A stretch of 64,000 nucleotides of DNA, taken from positions 1 to 64,000 of the forward strand of contig CALKQT010000003.1 in assembly GCA_937990735.1 (NCBI GenBank). Direction: 5' to 3'. Of the stretch, positions 18,958 to 28,622 are shown piece by piece (positions within the stretch are counted from its first letter, which is position 1; every line of letters begins with the position of its first letter). The translations under genes and the position numbers were made by a program. The notes under the pieces are model-generated. The model ran no database searches. It had not been told where the DNA came from and was given only the letters and a program-made list of their open reading frames with translations. The stretch is from an uncultured Campylobacter sp. GTDB lineage: Bacteria > Campylobacterota > Campylobacteria > Campylobacterales > Campylobacteraceae.

Positions 18958-21900
18958 ATGAAAAATTTTTTTATAAAACACTGGCGTAAGTTTGCTTTCG
19001 GCGTAGGTGGATTTGCGCTGTTTTACGTGCTTGCGGGCTTTTTCGGCGTGCCGCTTTTTATCGAAAAGGCGCTGCCTAAAATTTTAGAGGGCAGAGCAAA
19101 CTTTAGCGTGCAGGACGCTAAATTTAACCCCTTTACCTACGAGCTAAACGTCACAAAGCCGGAGCTTAGCACCTTTAAACCGCTGTTTAGCGCCGATGAG
19201 ATAAATTTAAAAATCGGTTTTTCAAAGCTTTTTAAAAAGACTCTCGCGGTAGAAATTTTGCACCTAAAATCGCCTAAATTCCACGTCGAGCGTGAGCAAA
19301 ACGGCACCTTTAATTTCGAGCCGTTACTTTCGGAGCAAAAGAGCGAAAGCGAGGATGAAAACTCGAGTTTCAACGTCACGCTGAATAATTTTAAGATCGA
19401 GCGCGGCTCTCTGGGCTACGTCGATAACTCCCTAAAAAGGCCGTTTTCGCTCATCTCGACCGAGCTAAATTATGAGATCAACGGGTTAAGCTTAAAGGAC
19501 GAAACGATTGGCGAGCACGACCTAAGCGCGGTTTCGCGCACATACGACTCGCTGAGTTTCGATGGAGCCATCGATCTGGCGCCTCTGCGCTTGCACGGCA
19601 AAATAGATCTTAAACGGCTGAAAATCGATCCGTTTTGGCTATCGTATCTCGATCCTAGCGACGTGCGGCTTAAAAACGGCTTTCTTTCCGCCACGCTGAA
19701 TTACCGATTGAGCCTTGATGAAAATATAAAATTTACGCTTGAAAACTCAAAGCTCGAGCTGCAAAGCCTAGAAATTTTGCAAGATCAAAGTTTAATTTCG
19801 CTTGGCTTGCTAAAAATACCGAGTTTCAGCCTAAATACGGACGTTTCGGATGAAATTTCAGGCGCAGTAGCGATCCCGCAGGTGCTGCTTTCGGACGCAA
19901 AATACGATATGAACGAAACCAAAATTTCCACGGGCTTTGAGGGAGCGCGGGTCGCGAATTTTGCGCTGGATTTTAATAAAACTGGGGCAAACTTGTGGCT
20001 AAACTCAGCCGTAAAAAGCGTAGATCTAAACCGCTCAAGCTTTGCAAACCCGCTAATTTCGGTCGTTTCAAACGACACTAAAATCACGGAAAACTTCTTA
20101 AAATTTAACGCCGAAGGTAACGATACAGCCCTTCATACGGGCTTTGGCGCCTTTAATATCGCGGACACGCAGATTACGCTAGCGCGCAGCGATAAAATTT
20201 CGGTCGCCGCAACCGAGCTGGGCGCGTTTAGCTATGACAAAGAGGGCATGCAAAACGGCGCAAGTCTGAAGTTTGCTAAAATTTCAAACTCCAAAATCGC
20301 AAACAAAAACGGAATTTTTAGCGGATTTGAAAGCTTCGGCGTGCAGGGAGTGAAATTTAACATCGCGGATCTAAATCTGGACGTGGATAAAATTTTGCTA
20401 AACGCGCCGTTTTTCAACTCGGAAGTGGACGCTGGCGGGGCGAAAAGCATAAACGATCTGGCGATTTTAAGCGCGATCTCTAAAAATCCTGCGAGCCCCA
20501 AAAAAACGGCGAGCTCTAGTGCCGTAAGCCAAGCGGAAGCAAATTCTACGGCAAGCGGAACAAATTTAAATTCTAAAAAGCCCTCTAAAAGTCCCGCTTT
20601 AAAATTTAAAATCGGCGAGGCCTCCGTAACGGGCGCAAAGGCTAAGATCAGCGAGAGCTTTATCGTTAAAAACAACGTGCACGAGATCAAGGATTTCAGC
20701 GCCACGCTAAGCGGGCTAAGCTCAAATTTCGCCGAGCCTTTCGGCATCAAAGCAAGCCTTATCACGGGCGAAATCACCGCTAGCGCGGACGGCAAGGCTA
20801 GCATCGCGCCGCTTAACGTGGGCGTGAGCTTCAGCCTAAATGCTCCGAACTTGGGCGTTTTTAACAAATATGCGGCGGAATTTATCACGGGCTCCATCGC
20901 GGGCGAGCTCGCTACGCAAGGGCAGCTGAAGCTTTCAAACACATTCTCGCTCGAAGCAAAGCTATCGGGCAAGGGCTTGGCGCTAAGCTCGGGCAGGGAT
21001 AAAATTTTCTCCCTTGCGTCGCTGAATGTCGCGCAAATCGCACTAAGCCCAAGCTCTCTCACGCTAAACAAGATCGCTCTTGGCTCACCCGCGGCAAATA
21101 TCTCGCTAAATAAAGACAGGCGTTTAAATTTAACTTCGCTGATAAAGCCCGCCACGCAGCTAAAGCAGGCTGCAAAGTCCGCCGAAGCTGCGCCTAGCAG
21201 ACCCGCGAAAAGCAAGGCAAACTTTGCGTGGAGCGTAAAAAATATCTCGCTTAGCGGCGGAAGTTTAAATTTCACCGATGAGAGTCTAGCAACGCCCTTT
21301 AAACTGCGCATCAGCGATATGAAAGCAAGCATCAGCGAGATCAGCCCGAAGCGAGCGGCGGATATCAAGCTTAGCTCGCTCGTAAGCGGAAGCGGGCTGG
21401 CGAACATCACGGCGCGCGCCTATCCGCTGGATTTTAAACGCAAAAGCGATATAAACGTCGTTTTAAAGGAGATCCCGCTTGCGCCCGTATCGCCCTATAC
21501 CGCCAAATATATCGGCAACGAAATCGCGGGCGGCAAGTTAAATTTAAAACTTGCCTACAAAATCGAAGACGGCAAGCTAAATGCAAGCAATGATCTAAAT
21601 TTAGACCGCTTCGAGCTCGGCAAAGAGGTGCAGAGTAAGGACGCGCTGAGCCTTCCGATCGGGTTAGTCGTGTCGATCCTAAAGGACAGCGACGATCAGA
21701 TCGATATTAGCCTGCCTCTAAGCGGTGCGCTGAGCGATCCGAAATTTAGCTACGGCGCGCTCGTTTGGGGCGCGGTCAAAAAGCTACTCTCCGACATCGT
21801 GTTAAGCCCGTTTAGATTTATGGGAAAGATCGCGGGCGTAGATACGAGAAAGCTCGAAAGTATCGATTTTGAGGCGGCGAGCAGTGAAATTTTAATCAGC

Positions 21901-22320
21901 GAAAACTCTAAAATCGATGATTTGGCCAAGGTCGCAAAAGCCAAGCCCGAACTTAAGATCATTCTAAGCTCTGCGTATAACGAAAAACTCGATACTCACG
22001 AGTTTCAAAGGCGCTCGCTTCAAAACACGCTTACGCTGATGTCTAATAAGCAGGGGCTCTCCACGGATGAAGCCATAGCGGCGCTTAAGGTCAAATACGG
22101 CATCAAAGCTAGCGGCGATGAGGCGATGGAGGAGCTGATAAGCGCTCAGAAATTTACCCGCTCCCGTCTTGATGAGTTAGCCCTTGCCAGAGCGGCCGCC
22201 GTGCAAGCGGCACTCGTGCAGCGTGGCGTAAGCGCTTCTCGCATAGAGATCAAAAAACCGAGCGAAGCCGAGCTCAAACAAAACAGCTTTATCCCGCTAA
22301 GTCTCGGCGTAGAGAGGTAG
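18958..22320 (+). CDS. Large AsmA-like DUF748 membrane protein
   Basis: A 1120-residue envelope protein with one N-terminal membrane segment (about 15-33) and a long periplasmic part built from repeating beta segments (patterns such as GSLGYVDNSL and GGSLNFTDESLATPF), as in DUF748 members of the AsmA/TamB/YhdP superfamily. These proteins are thought to bridge the inner and outer membranes and move lipids. A Ser/Ala/Lys-rich linker is visible near 520-545. The last 150 residues contain an OmpA-like motif set (ISENSKIDDLAKVAKAKPELKI) that could touch the wall. GCGGAAAA precedes the chosen ATG; another ATG lies 12 bases earlier without a ribosome binding site. Confidence 0.85.
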   Translation: MKNFFIKHWRKFAFGVGGFALFYVLAGFFGVPLFIEKALPKILEGRANFSVQDAKFNPFTYELNVTKPELSTFKPLFSADEINLKIGFSKLFKKTLAVEILHLKSPKFHVEREQNGTFNFEPLLSEQKSESEDENSSFNVTLNNFKIERGSLGYVDNSLKRPFSLISTELNYEINGLSLKDETIGEHDLSAVSRTYDSLSFDGAIDLAPLRLHGKIDLKRLKIDPFWLSYLDPSDVRLKNGFLSATLNYRLSLDENIKFTLENSKLELQSLEILQDQSLISLGLLKIPSFSLNTDVSDEISGAVAIPQVLLSDAKYDMNETKISTGFEGARVANFALDFNKTGANLWLNSAVKSVDLNRSSFANPLISVVSNDTKITENFLKFNAEGNDTALHTGFGAFNIADTQITLARSDKISVAATELGAFSYDKEGMQNGASLKFAKISNSKIANKNGIFSGFESFGVQGVKFNIADLNLDVDKILLNAPFFNSEVDAGGAKSINDLAILSAISKNPASPKKTASSSAVSQAEANSTASGTNLNSKKPSKSPALKFKIGEASVTGAKAKISESFIVKNNVHEIKDFSATLSGLSSNFAEPFGIKASLITGEITASADGKASIAPLNVGVSFSLNAPNLGVFNKYAAEFITGSIAGELATQGQLKLSNTFSLEAKLSGKGLALSSGRDKIFSLASLNVAQIALSPSSLTLNKIALGSPAANISLNKDRRLNLTSLIKPATQLKQAAKSAEAAPSRPAKSKANFAWSVKNISLSGGSLNFTDESLATPFKLRISDMKASISEISPKRAADIKLSSLVSGSGLANITARAYPLDFKRKSDINVVLKEIPLAPVSPYTAKYIGNEIAGGKLNLKLAYKIEDGKLNASNDLNLDRFELGKEVQSKDALSLPIGLVVSILKDSDDQIDISLPLSGALSDPKFSYGALVWGAVKKLLSDIVLSPFRFMGKIAGVDTRKLESIDFEAASSEILISENSKIDDLAKVAKAKPELKIILSSAYNEKLDTHEFQRRSLQNTLTLMSNKQGLSTDEAIAALKVKYGIKASGDEAMEELISAQKFTRSRLDELALARAAAVQAALVQRGVSASRIEIKKPSEAELKQNSFIPLSLGVER

Positions 22321-22337
22321 TGTAAGCAAAATTTGGC

Positions 22338-22343
22338 TATACT
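22338..22343 (+). promoter_or_regulatory. Possible -10 box before dapB
   Basis: TATACT preceded by TTTGGC lies 27 bases before the dapB start, inside the 50-base gap after the DUF748 gene. It could give dapB its own transcript; the match is partial. Confidence 0.35.
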
Positions 22344-22370
22344 AAGCGGATCAAATTTAAAGGAACGGCG

Positions 22371-23132
22371 ATGATAAATATAGGAATTCACGGCGGAAGC
22401 GGCAGAATGGGCACGATGATCTACGAATGCCTGAAAAATTTCGATCAGGCACGAGCAAGCGTGATCTACAAGATTGCTCCGCTTGATTATACGCCAAGCT
22501 GCGCCGCAAGCCGCAGCTACGACGAGCTTTTTAGCGGCTGCGACGTCGTGATAGACTTTACGATCCGAGACGGCGCAATAAATTTAATGAAATTTGCGCT
22601 TTCGCACCCAAAGCCGCTTTGCATCGGCACGACGGCTCTGGGAGAAGAGGGTGAGCGGCTACTGCGCGAATGCGGTGCAAAAATGCCCGTACTACACGCT
22701 ACGAATATGAGCCTGGGCGTCGCGGTATTAAACAAACTCGTAGCGCTTGCCAGCAGGAGCCTGCGCGATTTTGACTGCGAAATTTTAGAGATGCATCACC
22801 GCCACAAAAAAGACGCCCCAAGCGGCACGGCGATGAGCCTTGCGGAAAGCGCCGCAAGCGCGCGCGAGCTAAATTTGAAAGACGTGCGCGTAAGCGGTCG
22901 CGACGGGCTCATCGGCGAGCGCGGCAAGGACGAGATCGCCGTAATGTCGCTGCGCGGTGGCGATATAGTCGGGCGCCATACCGTGGGATTTTACGGCGAG
23001 GGTGAGTTCATCGAGCTAAATCATACGGCCACTTCGCGCGCGACCTTTGCCAGAGGCGCGATAAAGGCGGCGGTATGGCTTGCGTCCCAAAATAATGGGC
23101 TTTACGACATCAACGACTGCTTAGGAATCTAG
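22371..23132 (+). CDS. dapB: 4-hydroxy-tetrahydrodipicolinate reductase
   Basis: DapB reduces the cyclic intermediate of the diaminopimelate/lysine pathway with NAD(P)H. The 253-residue protein has the nucleotide-binding start [10 protein letters not shown] (5-14) and the substrate/catalytic block [13 protein letters not shown] (142-154). AAAGGAACGGCG precedes the start. With dapF and murE also in this window, three steps feeding peptidoglycan precursor synthesis are represented. The dapB–purF neighbourhood matches C. jejuni (Cj0197c-Cj0196c), here separated by a broken gene. Confidence 0.97.
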   Translation: MINIGIHGGSGRMGTMIYECLKNFDQARASVIYKIAPLDYTPSCAASRSYDELFSGCDVVIDFTIRDGAINLMKFALSHPKPLCIGTTALGEEGERLLRECGAKMPVLHATNMSLGVAVLNKLVALASRSLRDFDCEILEMHHRHKKDAPSGTAMSLAESAASARELNLKDVRVSGRDGLIGERGKDEIAVMSLRGGDIVGRHTVGFYGEGEFIELNHTATSRATFARGAIKAAVWLASQNNGLYDINDCLGI

Positions 23133-23160
23133 ACTTTGCGGCTAAATTTAAGAGGAAAAA

Positions 23161-23352
23161 ATGCCAACCAAAGATGAAATTTTAAATTTTTTGCGTGAGC
23201 TAAAGCCTGAGCTTGAAAGCTTTGGAATTTACAAAGTCGGACTATTCGGCAGCTACGCCAAAAATGGAGCGAATATCACCGAGATGTTTAAAATTTCAGC
23301 CGATCTATTTGATGAGGCGCCGACAAAATGCCGAACGGCGAGCCGTCAATGA
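23161..23352 (+). pseudogene. Truncated MNT-type nucleotidyltransferase remnant
   Basis: The frame starts with AGAGGAAAAA before ATG and encodes an N-terminal helix (DEILNFLRELKPELESFGI), then LFGSYAKNGAN, the first half of the minimal nucleotidyltransferase motif (GS followed by a DxD about ten residues later). The expected acidic pair never appears; the sequence runs into an unrelated, early-terminating tail at residue 63. After the stop, another frame reads NIDKFLKNKI, similar to the usual end of this family, so an internal deletion is likely. Intact members are MntA antitoxins or antibiotic-type transferases paired with HEPN proteins; no HEPN partner is present. Confidence 0.7.
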
Positions 23353-23404
23353 TAAAACAAAATATAGATAAATTTCTAAAAAATAAAATTTAAGAGGTTA
23401 TAAA

Positions 23405-24751
23405 ATGTGCGCAATCGTGGGAGTCATAAATTCCGAAGGTGCGGCTAAAACCGCGTATTACGGGCTTTTTGCCATGCAGCACCGCGGCCAGGAGGCAAGC
23501 GGCATCAGCTCGAGCTTCAACCATCATATCAAAACTATCAAAGCCACGGGGCTCGTGACGGAGGTTTTTAGCCCCGTGAGTTTTGAAATTTTAAAAGGCA
23601 ACATCGCGATCGGCCACAACCGCTATGGCACCGCGGGCGCAGACAGCCTGAAAGACGCGCAGCCCGTTGCGGGCAACTACGCTTTGGGGGAGATCTCGAT
23701 AGTTCATAACGGAAATTTGATTAATAAAGACGAAATTCGCCGCAAGCTCGTAAGCGAGGGGGCGATCTTTCAATCCGGCATGGACACCGAAAACATACTG
23801 CACCTCATCGCCCGTAGCAAGCAGGAGCATCTAAAAGACCGTATCGTAGAAGCTCTGAATCAGTGCGTGGGCGCGTATTCGCTTCTGATTTTAAGCCGCT
23901 CGAAGATGTTTGCCGTGCGCGATCGTTACGGCGTGCGTCCGCTTAGTATCGGCAGGCTCAAAGACGGCGGCTATATCGTCGCGAGCGAAACCTGCGCGTT
24001 TGATCTAGTAGGAGCCGAGTTCGTCCGCGACGTGAAGCCCGGCGAGATGGTGATCTTCGAAGAGGGCAAGAACGAGTTCAGCTCGGTTCAAATTTTAAAA
24101 GCTGCAGAGGCTAGAATTTGCGCGTTTGAATACATCTACTTTGCGCGCCCAGACAGCGTCGTAGAGGGCAAAAACGTCTATGAGGTCAGAAAAAAACTAG
24201 GCGCTGCGCTCGCGCGAAAATGCGGGGGTTTAAAGGCTGATTTCGTCGTGCCCGTGCCCGATAGCGGCGTGCCGGCAGCGCTGGGTTTCGCGCAAGAGAG
24301 CAAAATCCCCTTTGAGATGGCGATCGTGCGCAACCACTACATCGGCCGCACCTTCATCGAGCCGACGCAAGAGGTGCGAAATTTAAAGGTCAAACTCAAG
24401 CTAAATCCGATCGGCGCAGCACTGCACGGCAAGAGCGTCGCGGTGATCGACGACAGCATCGTGCGCGGCACCACGAGCAAAAAGATCGTCGAGCTTCTGC
24501 GCCATGCGGGCGCAGCGCGCGTGCATATGTGCATCGCAAGCCCCGAGCTAAAGTATCCCGAGCGCTATGGTATCGACACGCCGAGCGTGCGCGAGTTGAT
24601 CGCTGCAAATATGAGCACGGATGAAATTTGCAAATTTATAGGCGCCGACAGCCTCACGTTTCTTAGCGTACCGGAGCTCGTAGAGGCACTTGGAAGCGAG
24701 CGCAAGTACTCGCTCGTAAGCTTCGACGGCGATTATTTCATTAAAGACTAG
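23405..24751 (+). CDS. purF: Amidophosphoribosyltransferase
   Basis: PurF commits PRPP to purine synthesis by replacing pyrophosphate with ammonia from glutamine. The Met-Cys-Ala-Ile start places the catalytic N-terminal nucleophile at Cys2. The glutaminase half follows (HRGQEASGI near 22, GHNRYGTAG near 68). The phosphoribosyltransferase half contains FARPDSVVEG near 250 and the PRPP loop VAVIDDSIVRGTTS near 340-353. The 448-residue length is normal. AAGAGGTTATAAA precedes the start. Confidence 0.97.
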   Translation: MCAIVGVINSEGAAKTAYYGLFAMQHRGQEASGISSSFNHHIKTIKATGLVTEVFSPVSFEILKGNIAIGHNRYGTAGADSLKDAQPVAGNYALGEISIVHNGNLINKDEIRRKLVSEGAIFQSGMDTENILHLIARSKQEHLKDRIVEALNQCVGAYSLLILSRSKMFAVRDRYGVRPLSIGRLKDGGYIVASETCAFDLVGAEFVRDVKPGEMVIFEEGKNEFSSVQILKAAEARICAFEYIYFARPDSVVEGKNVYEVRKKLGAALARKCGGLKADFVVPVPDSGVPAALGFAQESKIPFEMAIVRNHYIGRTFIEPTQEVRNLKVKLKLNPIGAALHGKSVAVIDDSIVRGTTSKKIVELLRHAGAARVHMCIASPELKYPERYGIDTPSVRELIAANMSTDEICKFIGADSLTFLSVPELVEALGSERKYSLVSFDGDYFIKD

Positions 24752-24771
24752 CGAATTTAGAGGAGCAAACT

Positions 24772-25128
24772 ATGACAAAATTTAAGATTAAGCGCGTCTA
24801 TGAGAGCGCAGAGGAAGAGGATGGATTTCGCGTGCTTTGCGATAGACTATGGCCGCGCGGCGTAAAAAAAGATGCGTTGGAGCTTGATATGTGGGCAAAA
24901 GACATAACGCCTAGCACCGAAATACGTAAGCTTTTCGCGCACAAGCCTGAGAATTTCGCCCATTTTAAGGAGCTCTACCTGGCTGAGCTTGAGCAAAATC
25001 CCGCCGTGGCGGAGTTTTTAAAAGCGGTCAAAAACGAGCCGGTCGTCACGTTGCTATACGCCGCAAAGGACGAGCACTGCAACCATGCGATGATTCTGCG
25101 AGATTTTTTGCAAAGTAAGGTGCGCTGA
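24772..25128 (+). CDS. DUF488-family protein
   Basis: A 118-residue protein matching the DUF488 family: an early IKRVYES segment, the hallmark RLWPRGV (about 25-31), then DMWAKDITPSTEIRKLF and a C-terminal LLYAAKDEHCNHAMILRDFL. The conserved cysteine and histidine there suggest a redox or metal role, but the family has no settled function. A good ribosome binding site (GAGGAGCAAACT) lies 20 bases after purF, so it is probably co-transcribed with purF. Confidence 0.85.
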   Translation: MTKFKIKRVYESAEEEDGFRVLCDRLWPRGVKKDALELDMWAKDITPSTEIRKLFAHKPENFAHFKELYLAELEQNPAVAEFLKAVKNEPVVTLLYAAKDEHCNHAMILRDFLQSKVR

Positions 25129-25587
25129 AATTTTGCGCTCAAAGCGCACCGCTCGCCATAATTTTAAAGCAAATGTAAAATCGCCTCGCTCACCAAAATC
25201 TATTCGGAAAACCGATGTGCGAGGCATAGAATTCAGTGAACAAGGCGCAAGCAGAGCAGCCTTAAAACCTTGCCAGACATGGTTTGAGATAAATTTTATC
25301 CGGATGTATACAAAACAAACGCTAAAATTTTGCGCCAGAACTCTAAAAAACGCAGAATTTTATAAAAAGCAAATAAAATTTCAAGGAAAATAACTCGATT
25401 TAATATGCAAATTTAGAATTTCATCTATTTTTTAACGCTATTTTTCATAATGCAAGCTAGGAATTTTAAAAAGTGGGCTTAATATAAATTCGCAACAAAT
25501 CAAATTAATTTCTTACACGCAGTATTTTTAAATTTCATTTAAGGATTTGCCGCTAACATTGCTCGCAATTTTTTACAAGGAGAAACA

Positions 25588-26013
25588 ATGGCAATCAGTG
25601 CTAGAAATCAGCTTCACGTCGTAATCAGCGACGTAAAAACAGGTGCGGTAAATTCGCTAATCACAGCTAAAACCAGAGGCGGCGACGTGTTAAAAGCGAC
25701 CGTGACGGTTGATTCTGAAAAAACTTTGGATTTAAAAGCAGGCAAAGAGGCGGTATTTTTATTCAAAGCCCCAAATGTCATCATTTCAAAGGGAGAAAAT
25801 GATCTTCGTCTCAGTGCTGCAAATCAACTAAAAGGCAAAATCACCGCCGTTAAAGAGGGCGCAATCAATGCTGAAATCGATGTCAGAACTGCAGGCGGCG
25901 AAAATTTAAGCGCGATCGTCACAAACAGCTCCGTTAAAAATTTGGCGCTAGCAGTCGGCGACGAAGTAACTGCGATCATAAAAACTACTCAAATCATCGT
26001 CGGCGTAAAATAA
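25588..26013 (+). CDS. Tandem molybdenum-pterin binding protein (Mop)
   Basis: A 141-residue cytosolic protein made of two copies of the 65-70-residue Mop/TOBE domain. The first starts at SARNQLHVVISDVKTGAVNS (4-23), the second at SAANQLKGKITAVKEGAINA (about 75-94), and each ends in a KAP/KTT-type molybdate-binding strand. Such di-Mop proteins store or buffer molybdate or molybdopterin for enzymes such as formate dehydrogenase and nitrate reductase. The start has a strong AAGGAGAAACA. No molybdate transporter is adjacent, so it is an orphan here. Confidence 0.92.
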   Translation: MAISARNQLHVVISDVKTGAVNSLITAKTRGGDVLKATVTVDSEKTLDLKAGKEAVFLFKAPNVIISKGENDLRLSAANQLKGKITAVKEGAINAEIDVRTAGGENLSAIVTNSSVKNLALAVGDEVTAIIKTTQIIVGVK

Positions 26014-26920
26014 TCAGGCGTAACGGTGCGTGCGACAGCGATGCGCGCGCTTTAAACATCACAAAATCAAGGAGCAAAATTTTATAAATTCTGCTCCTTC
26101 TTCAAAAATCTTTTTTGATAAATCAAATTTCGTAGCAGCTCAAATAGCGCCGTAAGCGGTCTTTTCTCTCATACGCACAGATACACCCCGCGCGACATCC
26201 AGCCCCAATCACACCAAGAGCGGTCTTACCTATTTTACCTTTTACCGCAGTGCGCATTTTGCGCAGGCTTTGCATCTATGCAGCACGTAAGCCCACTCAC
26301 GCGAGATATTTATGAAACGCAAACTCGCTCTTGCCCCGCTCGCTCGCTTATAGCAATGTGCTTTCATATTTTGGGCGCTTGCTACGGCACTACTTTGCTC
26401 GGTAATGACCAATCACCACACTTTTACAGCGGCAGGCTCAGCATATCTTTTCGCGGTGGCGGTGCGATGTTTTGCAAAATACTACGCGATGCGATAAATT
26501 TTAAAATTTAAACTCTCCAAGCGCGACAGAGACCGCTTCACAAAACCCAGACCCGATCCAAAGATCACGACACACACTTCACCCCCTACTTTGCCGCTTG
26601 CTGCGAAATTTAACCACTCTTGCGCAAATAGGACACGATGAGTTTTGCGCCGATGACTGCAAGCCGAACGCATTCGTGCCTCCATAGATGACAACATTAG
26701 CTAGCCGATGTGCACCTTTTAAATACGCTTGTACCTTGCAAGCAATAAACACCGGCTACAACGAGTGCATACACGTATTAGTTAGTCGCAGCAGCCCATA
26801 GCGTGTTTCGATCCACTTTGAGCTTTTACCGATCGGCTCGTTAAAAGGCGTAGATTCCGCGGATAAAATCACTCTCGTAAAATTTCGGCTCGTAGCCGCG
26901 GGTAGCGGGTATTTGCTTTA
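26014..26920. pseudogene. Long decayed stretch with two possible gene remnants
   Basis: About 900 bases hold no intact gene. On the plus strand, 26312-26497 reads as a short membrane-like protein (FWALATALLCSVMTNHH then AYLFAVAVRCF) with an in-frame TAG at codon 14. On the minus strand, from about 26900 down to 26600, a protein-like frame reads EPKFYESDFIRGIYAF, shifts frame to NEPIGKSSKWIETRYGLLRL, meets one TAG, then gives KGAHRLANVVIYGGTNAFG. Neither family is recognised. The minus-strand remnant lies directly downstream of the intact flavin reductase, so it may once have been its operon partner. Confidence 0.35.
26069..26099 (+). terminator. Possible terminator after the Mop gene
   Basis: An 8-bp perfect stem (AAGGAGCA with TGCTCCTT) around an AT-rich loop of 15 bases lies 56 bases after the Mop stop codon. 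It is followed by CTTCAAAAATCTTTTTT rather than an immediate T run, so it is a moderate candidate. Confidence 0.45.
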
Positions 26921-27469
26921 CTAAATTTGATACTCGCCGGAGCTCAACTCGCCTCGCAACAGCTTACCAAAGCGTCCGGTTGCAGCCTCTACGGCATCGT
27001 CGCCAAACTCTCCAGGCTCAAACCCGCTGCTGACAAACGGCATGGCAAAGTCCATCCCGCAGTAGTTTGCCGCGATCTTAAGCGGCGTTAAAATTTCATC
27101 CAAGCTAAAGCCGATCGCGCCTTGTTTAGAGTATTCGCCAAGCGGAGTGCTGACGCTTAGCGCAAGCTGCAAGACCTTGCCCTTAAGCGCGCCGGAACCC
27201 ACCAACTCGTGCGAAAAGACAATGTCGATATAGGCTTTTAGCATAGGCGGCACGTTTAGCCAGTACATCGGGTACAAAAATACGATGCGGTCGGCGCCCA
27301 ATAGCGCGTCTTGCTCTGTGCGAGCGTCGATGCGCGCAGTATCAGTGCCGTAAAGTCCCTCCAAATGGCGCACCTCCACGCCGGCAGCGCCCTTTGCGAC
27401 CTGCGATAGGGCTTTGTTCACGCGCGAGGCGGCGAAATTGGGATGCGATAAGATCACGAGCGTTTTCAT
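26921..27469 (-). CDS. NAD(P)H-dependent flavin oxidoreductase (KefF-like)
   Basis: A 182-residue flavodoxin-fold quinone reductase of the KefF/YheR/NQO-like family. The N-terminal TLVILSHPN (3-11) is the FMN-phosphate strand, FLYPMYWLNVPPMLKAYID (about 89-107) is the family signature, and KGKVLQLALSVSTPLG follows. Expected to reduce quinones or electrophiles with NAD(P)H, in the cytosol. AAAGGATACAAC precedes the start. No potassium efflux protein gene is adjacent, so an ancillary KefF role is not supported. A truncated relative lies at 28623-28790. Confidence 0.9.
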   Translation of the reverse strand: MKTLVILSHPNFAASRVNKALSQVAKGAAGVEVRHLEGLYGTDTARIDARTEQDALLGADRIVFLYPMYWLNVPPMLKAYIDIVFSHELVGSGALKGKVLQLALSVSTPLGEYSKQGAIGFSLDEILTPLKIAANYCGMDFAMPFVSSGFEPGEFGDDAVEAATGRFGKLLRGELSSGEYQI

Positions 27470-27837
27470 GTTGTATCCTTTGTTAAAATTTGCAGAATCA
27501 TATCGTCAAAAAGCTAAAAGTAGATTAAGAGGGGTTGTAAAAATGAAGAGTTGTTTTTTCTTGTGAGTAACCGGAGTTTGCGTGGCACAATAGATACGAG
27601 GCACTCTCGTACCATACTACCTCAAGCATGTGCAACAAAATGTTTTTACGCGTGCCGTAAAGCAAGCCCCTAGCCCGCCCTCGTCTAAAACGATCTTACT
27701 TACAATCCGTCCAATGCGCGCGCAGCTGCGGCGCGGGGCAAAATTTCATCCAAGCAAGGATAAATTTATGAAAAAAGATTAAAATTTAGCCGCGATTTGG
27801 GCTACGAGCCCGAAAATTTCAAAAAAAAGGACACGAT
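27470..27837. other. Noncoding gap between divergent genes
   Basis: About 370 bases between the starts of the flavin reductase (minus) and the peroxiredoxin (plus). It must carry both promoters, but I see no convincing TATAAT pair. No protein-like frame is visible. Confidence 0.4.
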
Positions 27838-28365
27838 ATGCAGAGAAAAACACAGATCGAGGACGAGTTTAGCGCAGAGGATCGCGAGCGCAAAATCACG
27901 CTGCAAGCAGGAGATGCGGCGCCCGCTTTTACGCTACAAAACGCCGACGGAGCGAGCGTCGCGCTAAAGGATTTCGCGGGCAAGAGGGTCGCGCTGTATT
28001 TTTACCCCAAGGATAACACCCCCGGCTGCACGACCGAAGCGTGCGAATTTAGCGCCGCGTACGATGATTTTATCGCCGCAGACTGCGTGATCGTCGGCAT
28101 CAGCCCCGACAGCGCCAAATCCCACGCGGGCTTCATCGCTAAGCAGAGCCTAAAGCACATCCTGCTGAGCGATCCGCAGCACGAGGTAGCCAAGCTATAC
28201 GGCGCGTGGCAGGTGCGCAAAAACTACGGGCGCGAGTATCTGGGCATCGTGCGCTCGACCTTTCTGATCGGTGCGGACGGCAAAATTTTAAAGGTCTATA
28301 AAAGCGTCAAGGCAAAGGATCACGCCGCAAAGGTGCTCGCGGATCTGCTAGCTGCGGGGAAATAA
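27838..28365 (+). CDS. bcp: Thioredoxin-dependent peroxiredoxin (Bcp/PrxQ type)
   Basis: A cytosolic peroxidase that removes hydrogen peroxide and organic hydroperoxides using thioredoxin. Of its 175 residues, the first 20 are a charged extension beyond the usual start. The core has AGDAAPAFTLQNADG (24-38), YFYPKDNTPGCTTEAC with the peroxidatic cysteine at 64 and a probable resolving cysteine five residues on (Cys69), and GVRSTFLIG-type closing sequence (GIVRSTFLIG). The start is supported by AAAAAAAGGACACGAT. It stands alone among remnants. Confidence 0.93.
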   Translation: MQRKTQIEDEFSAEDRERKITLQAGDAAPAFTLQNADGASVALKDFAGKRVALYFYPKDNTPGCTTEACEFSAAYDDFIAADCVIVGISPDSAKSHAGFIAKQSLKHILLSDPQHEVAKLYGAWQVRKNYGREYLGIVRSTFLIGADGKILKVYKSVKAKDHAAKVLADLLAAGK

Positions 28366-28622
28366 AGCGCCAAGCCAGCGTTTTGAAATAGAGCTCCGGC
28401 GCATTTGGGCGCTAAGCTTTAATTATGAAATTTATGCACTGAAATTTGCTACGGAATTTCGGCGTCAAATTTAAGCGCCGAAATTTGGGTATTAAAATTT
28501 CGCTTTGAAATTTTGCCTTAGAATTCCGCCGCTAATTTGAAAATAAAATTTCAAAGCGGAGCTCTATCTGCGATTTTAGCGGCAAATTTTATCGCCCCAA
28601 ACCAAAATTTTAAAGGAAAAAT
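28366..28622. repeat. Intergenic region with large perfect inverted repeats
   Basis: A 14-bp perfect inverted repeat (CGCTTTGAAATTTT at 28501-28514 and its complement at 28545-28558) spans a 30-base loop. Outside it, ATAGAGCTCCG (28387-28397) is matched by its complement CGGAGCTCTAT (28557-28567). No gene is present. The region could fold into a long stem and may end transcription of the peroxiredoxin gene, but there is no T run. Confidence 0.55.

Noticed and set aside
20232..21410. 392-codon open frame opposite the DUF748 gene
   Set aside because: It lies fully antisense to a well-supported gene and its Ser/Ala/Leu/Phe-rich product looks like a shadow of the amphipathic coding strand.
25133..25393. 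86-codon frame after the DUF488 gene
   Set aside because: Basic low-complexity product, no ribosome binding site, no recognisable family. It might be a repeat-like element, but I could not find a second copy here.
26278..26511. 77-codon frame in the 26 kb gap
   Set aside because: No ribosome binding site; a different frame at 26312-26497 gives a more protein-like product with one stop, recorded as a remnant.
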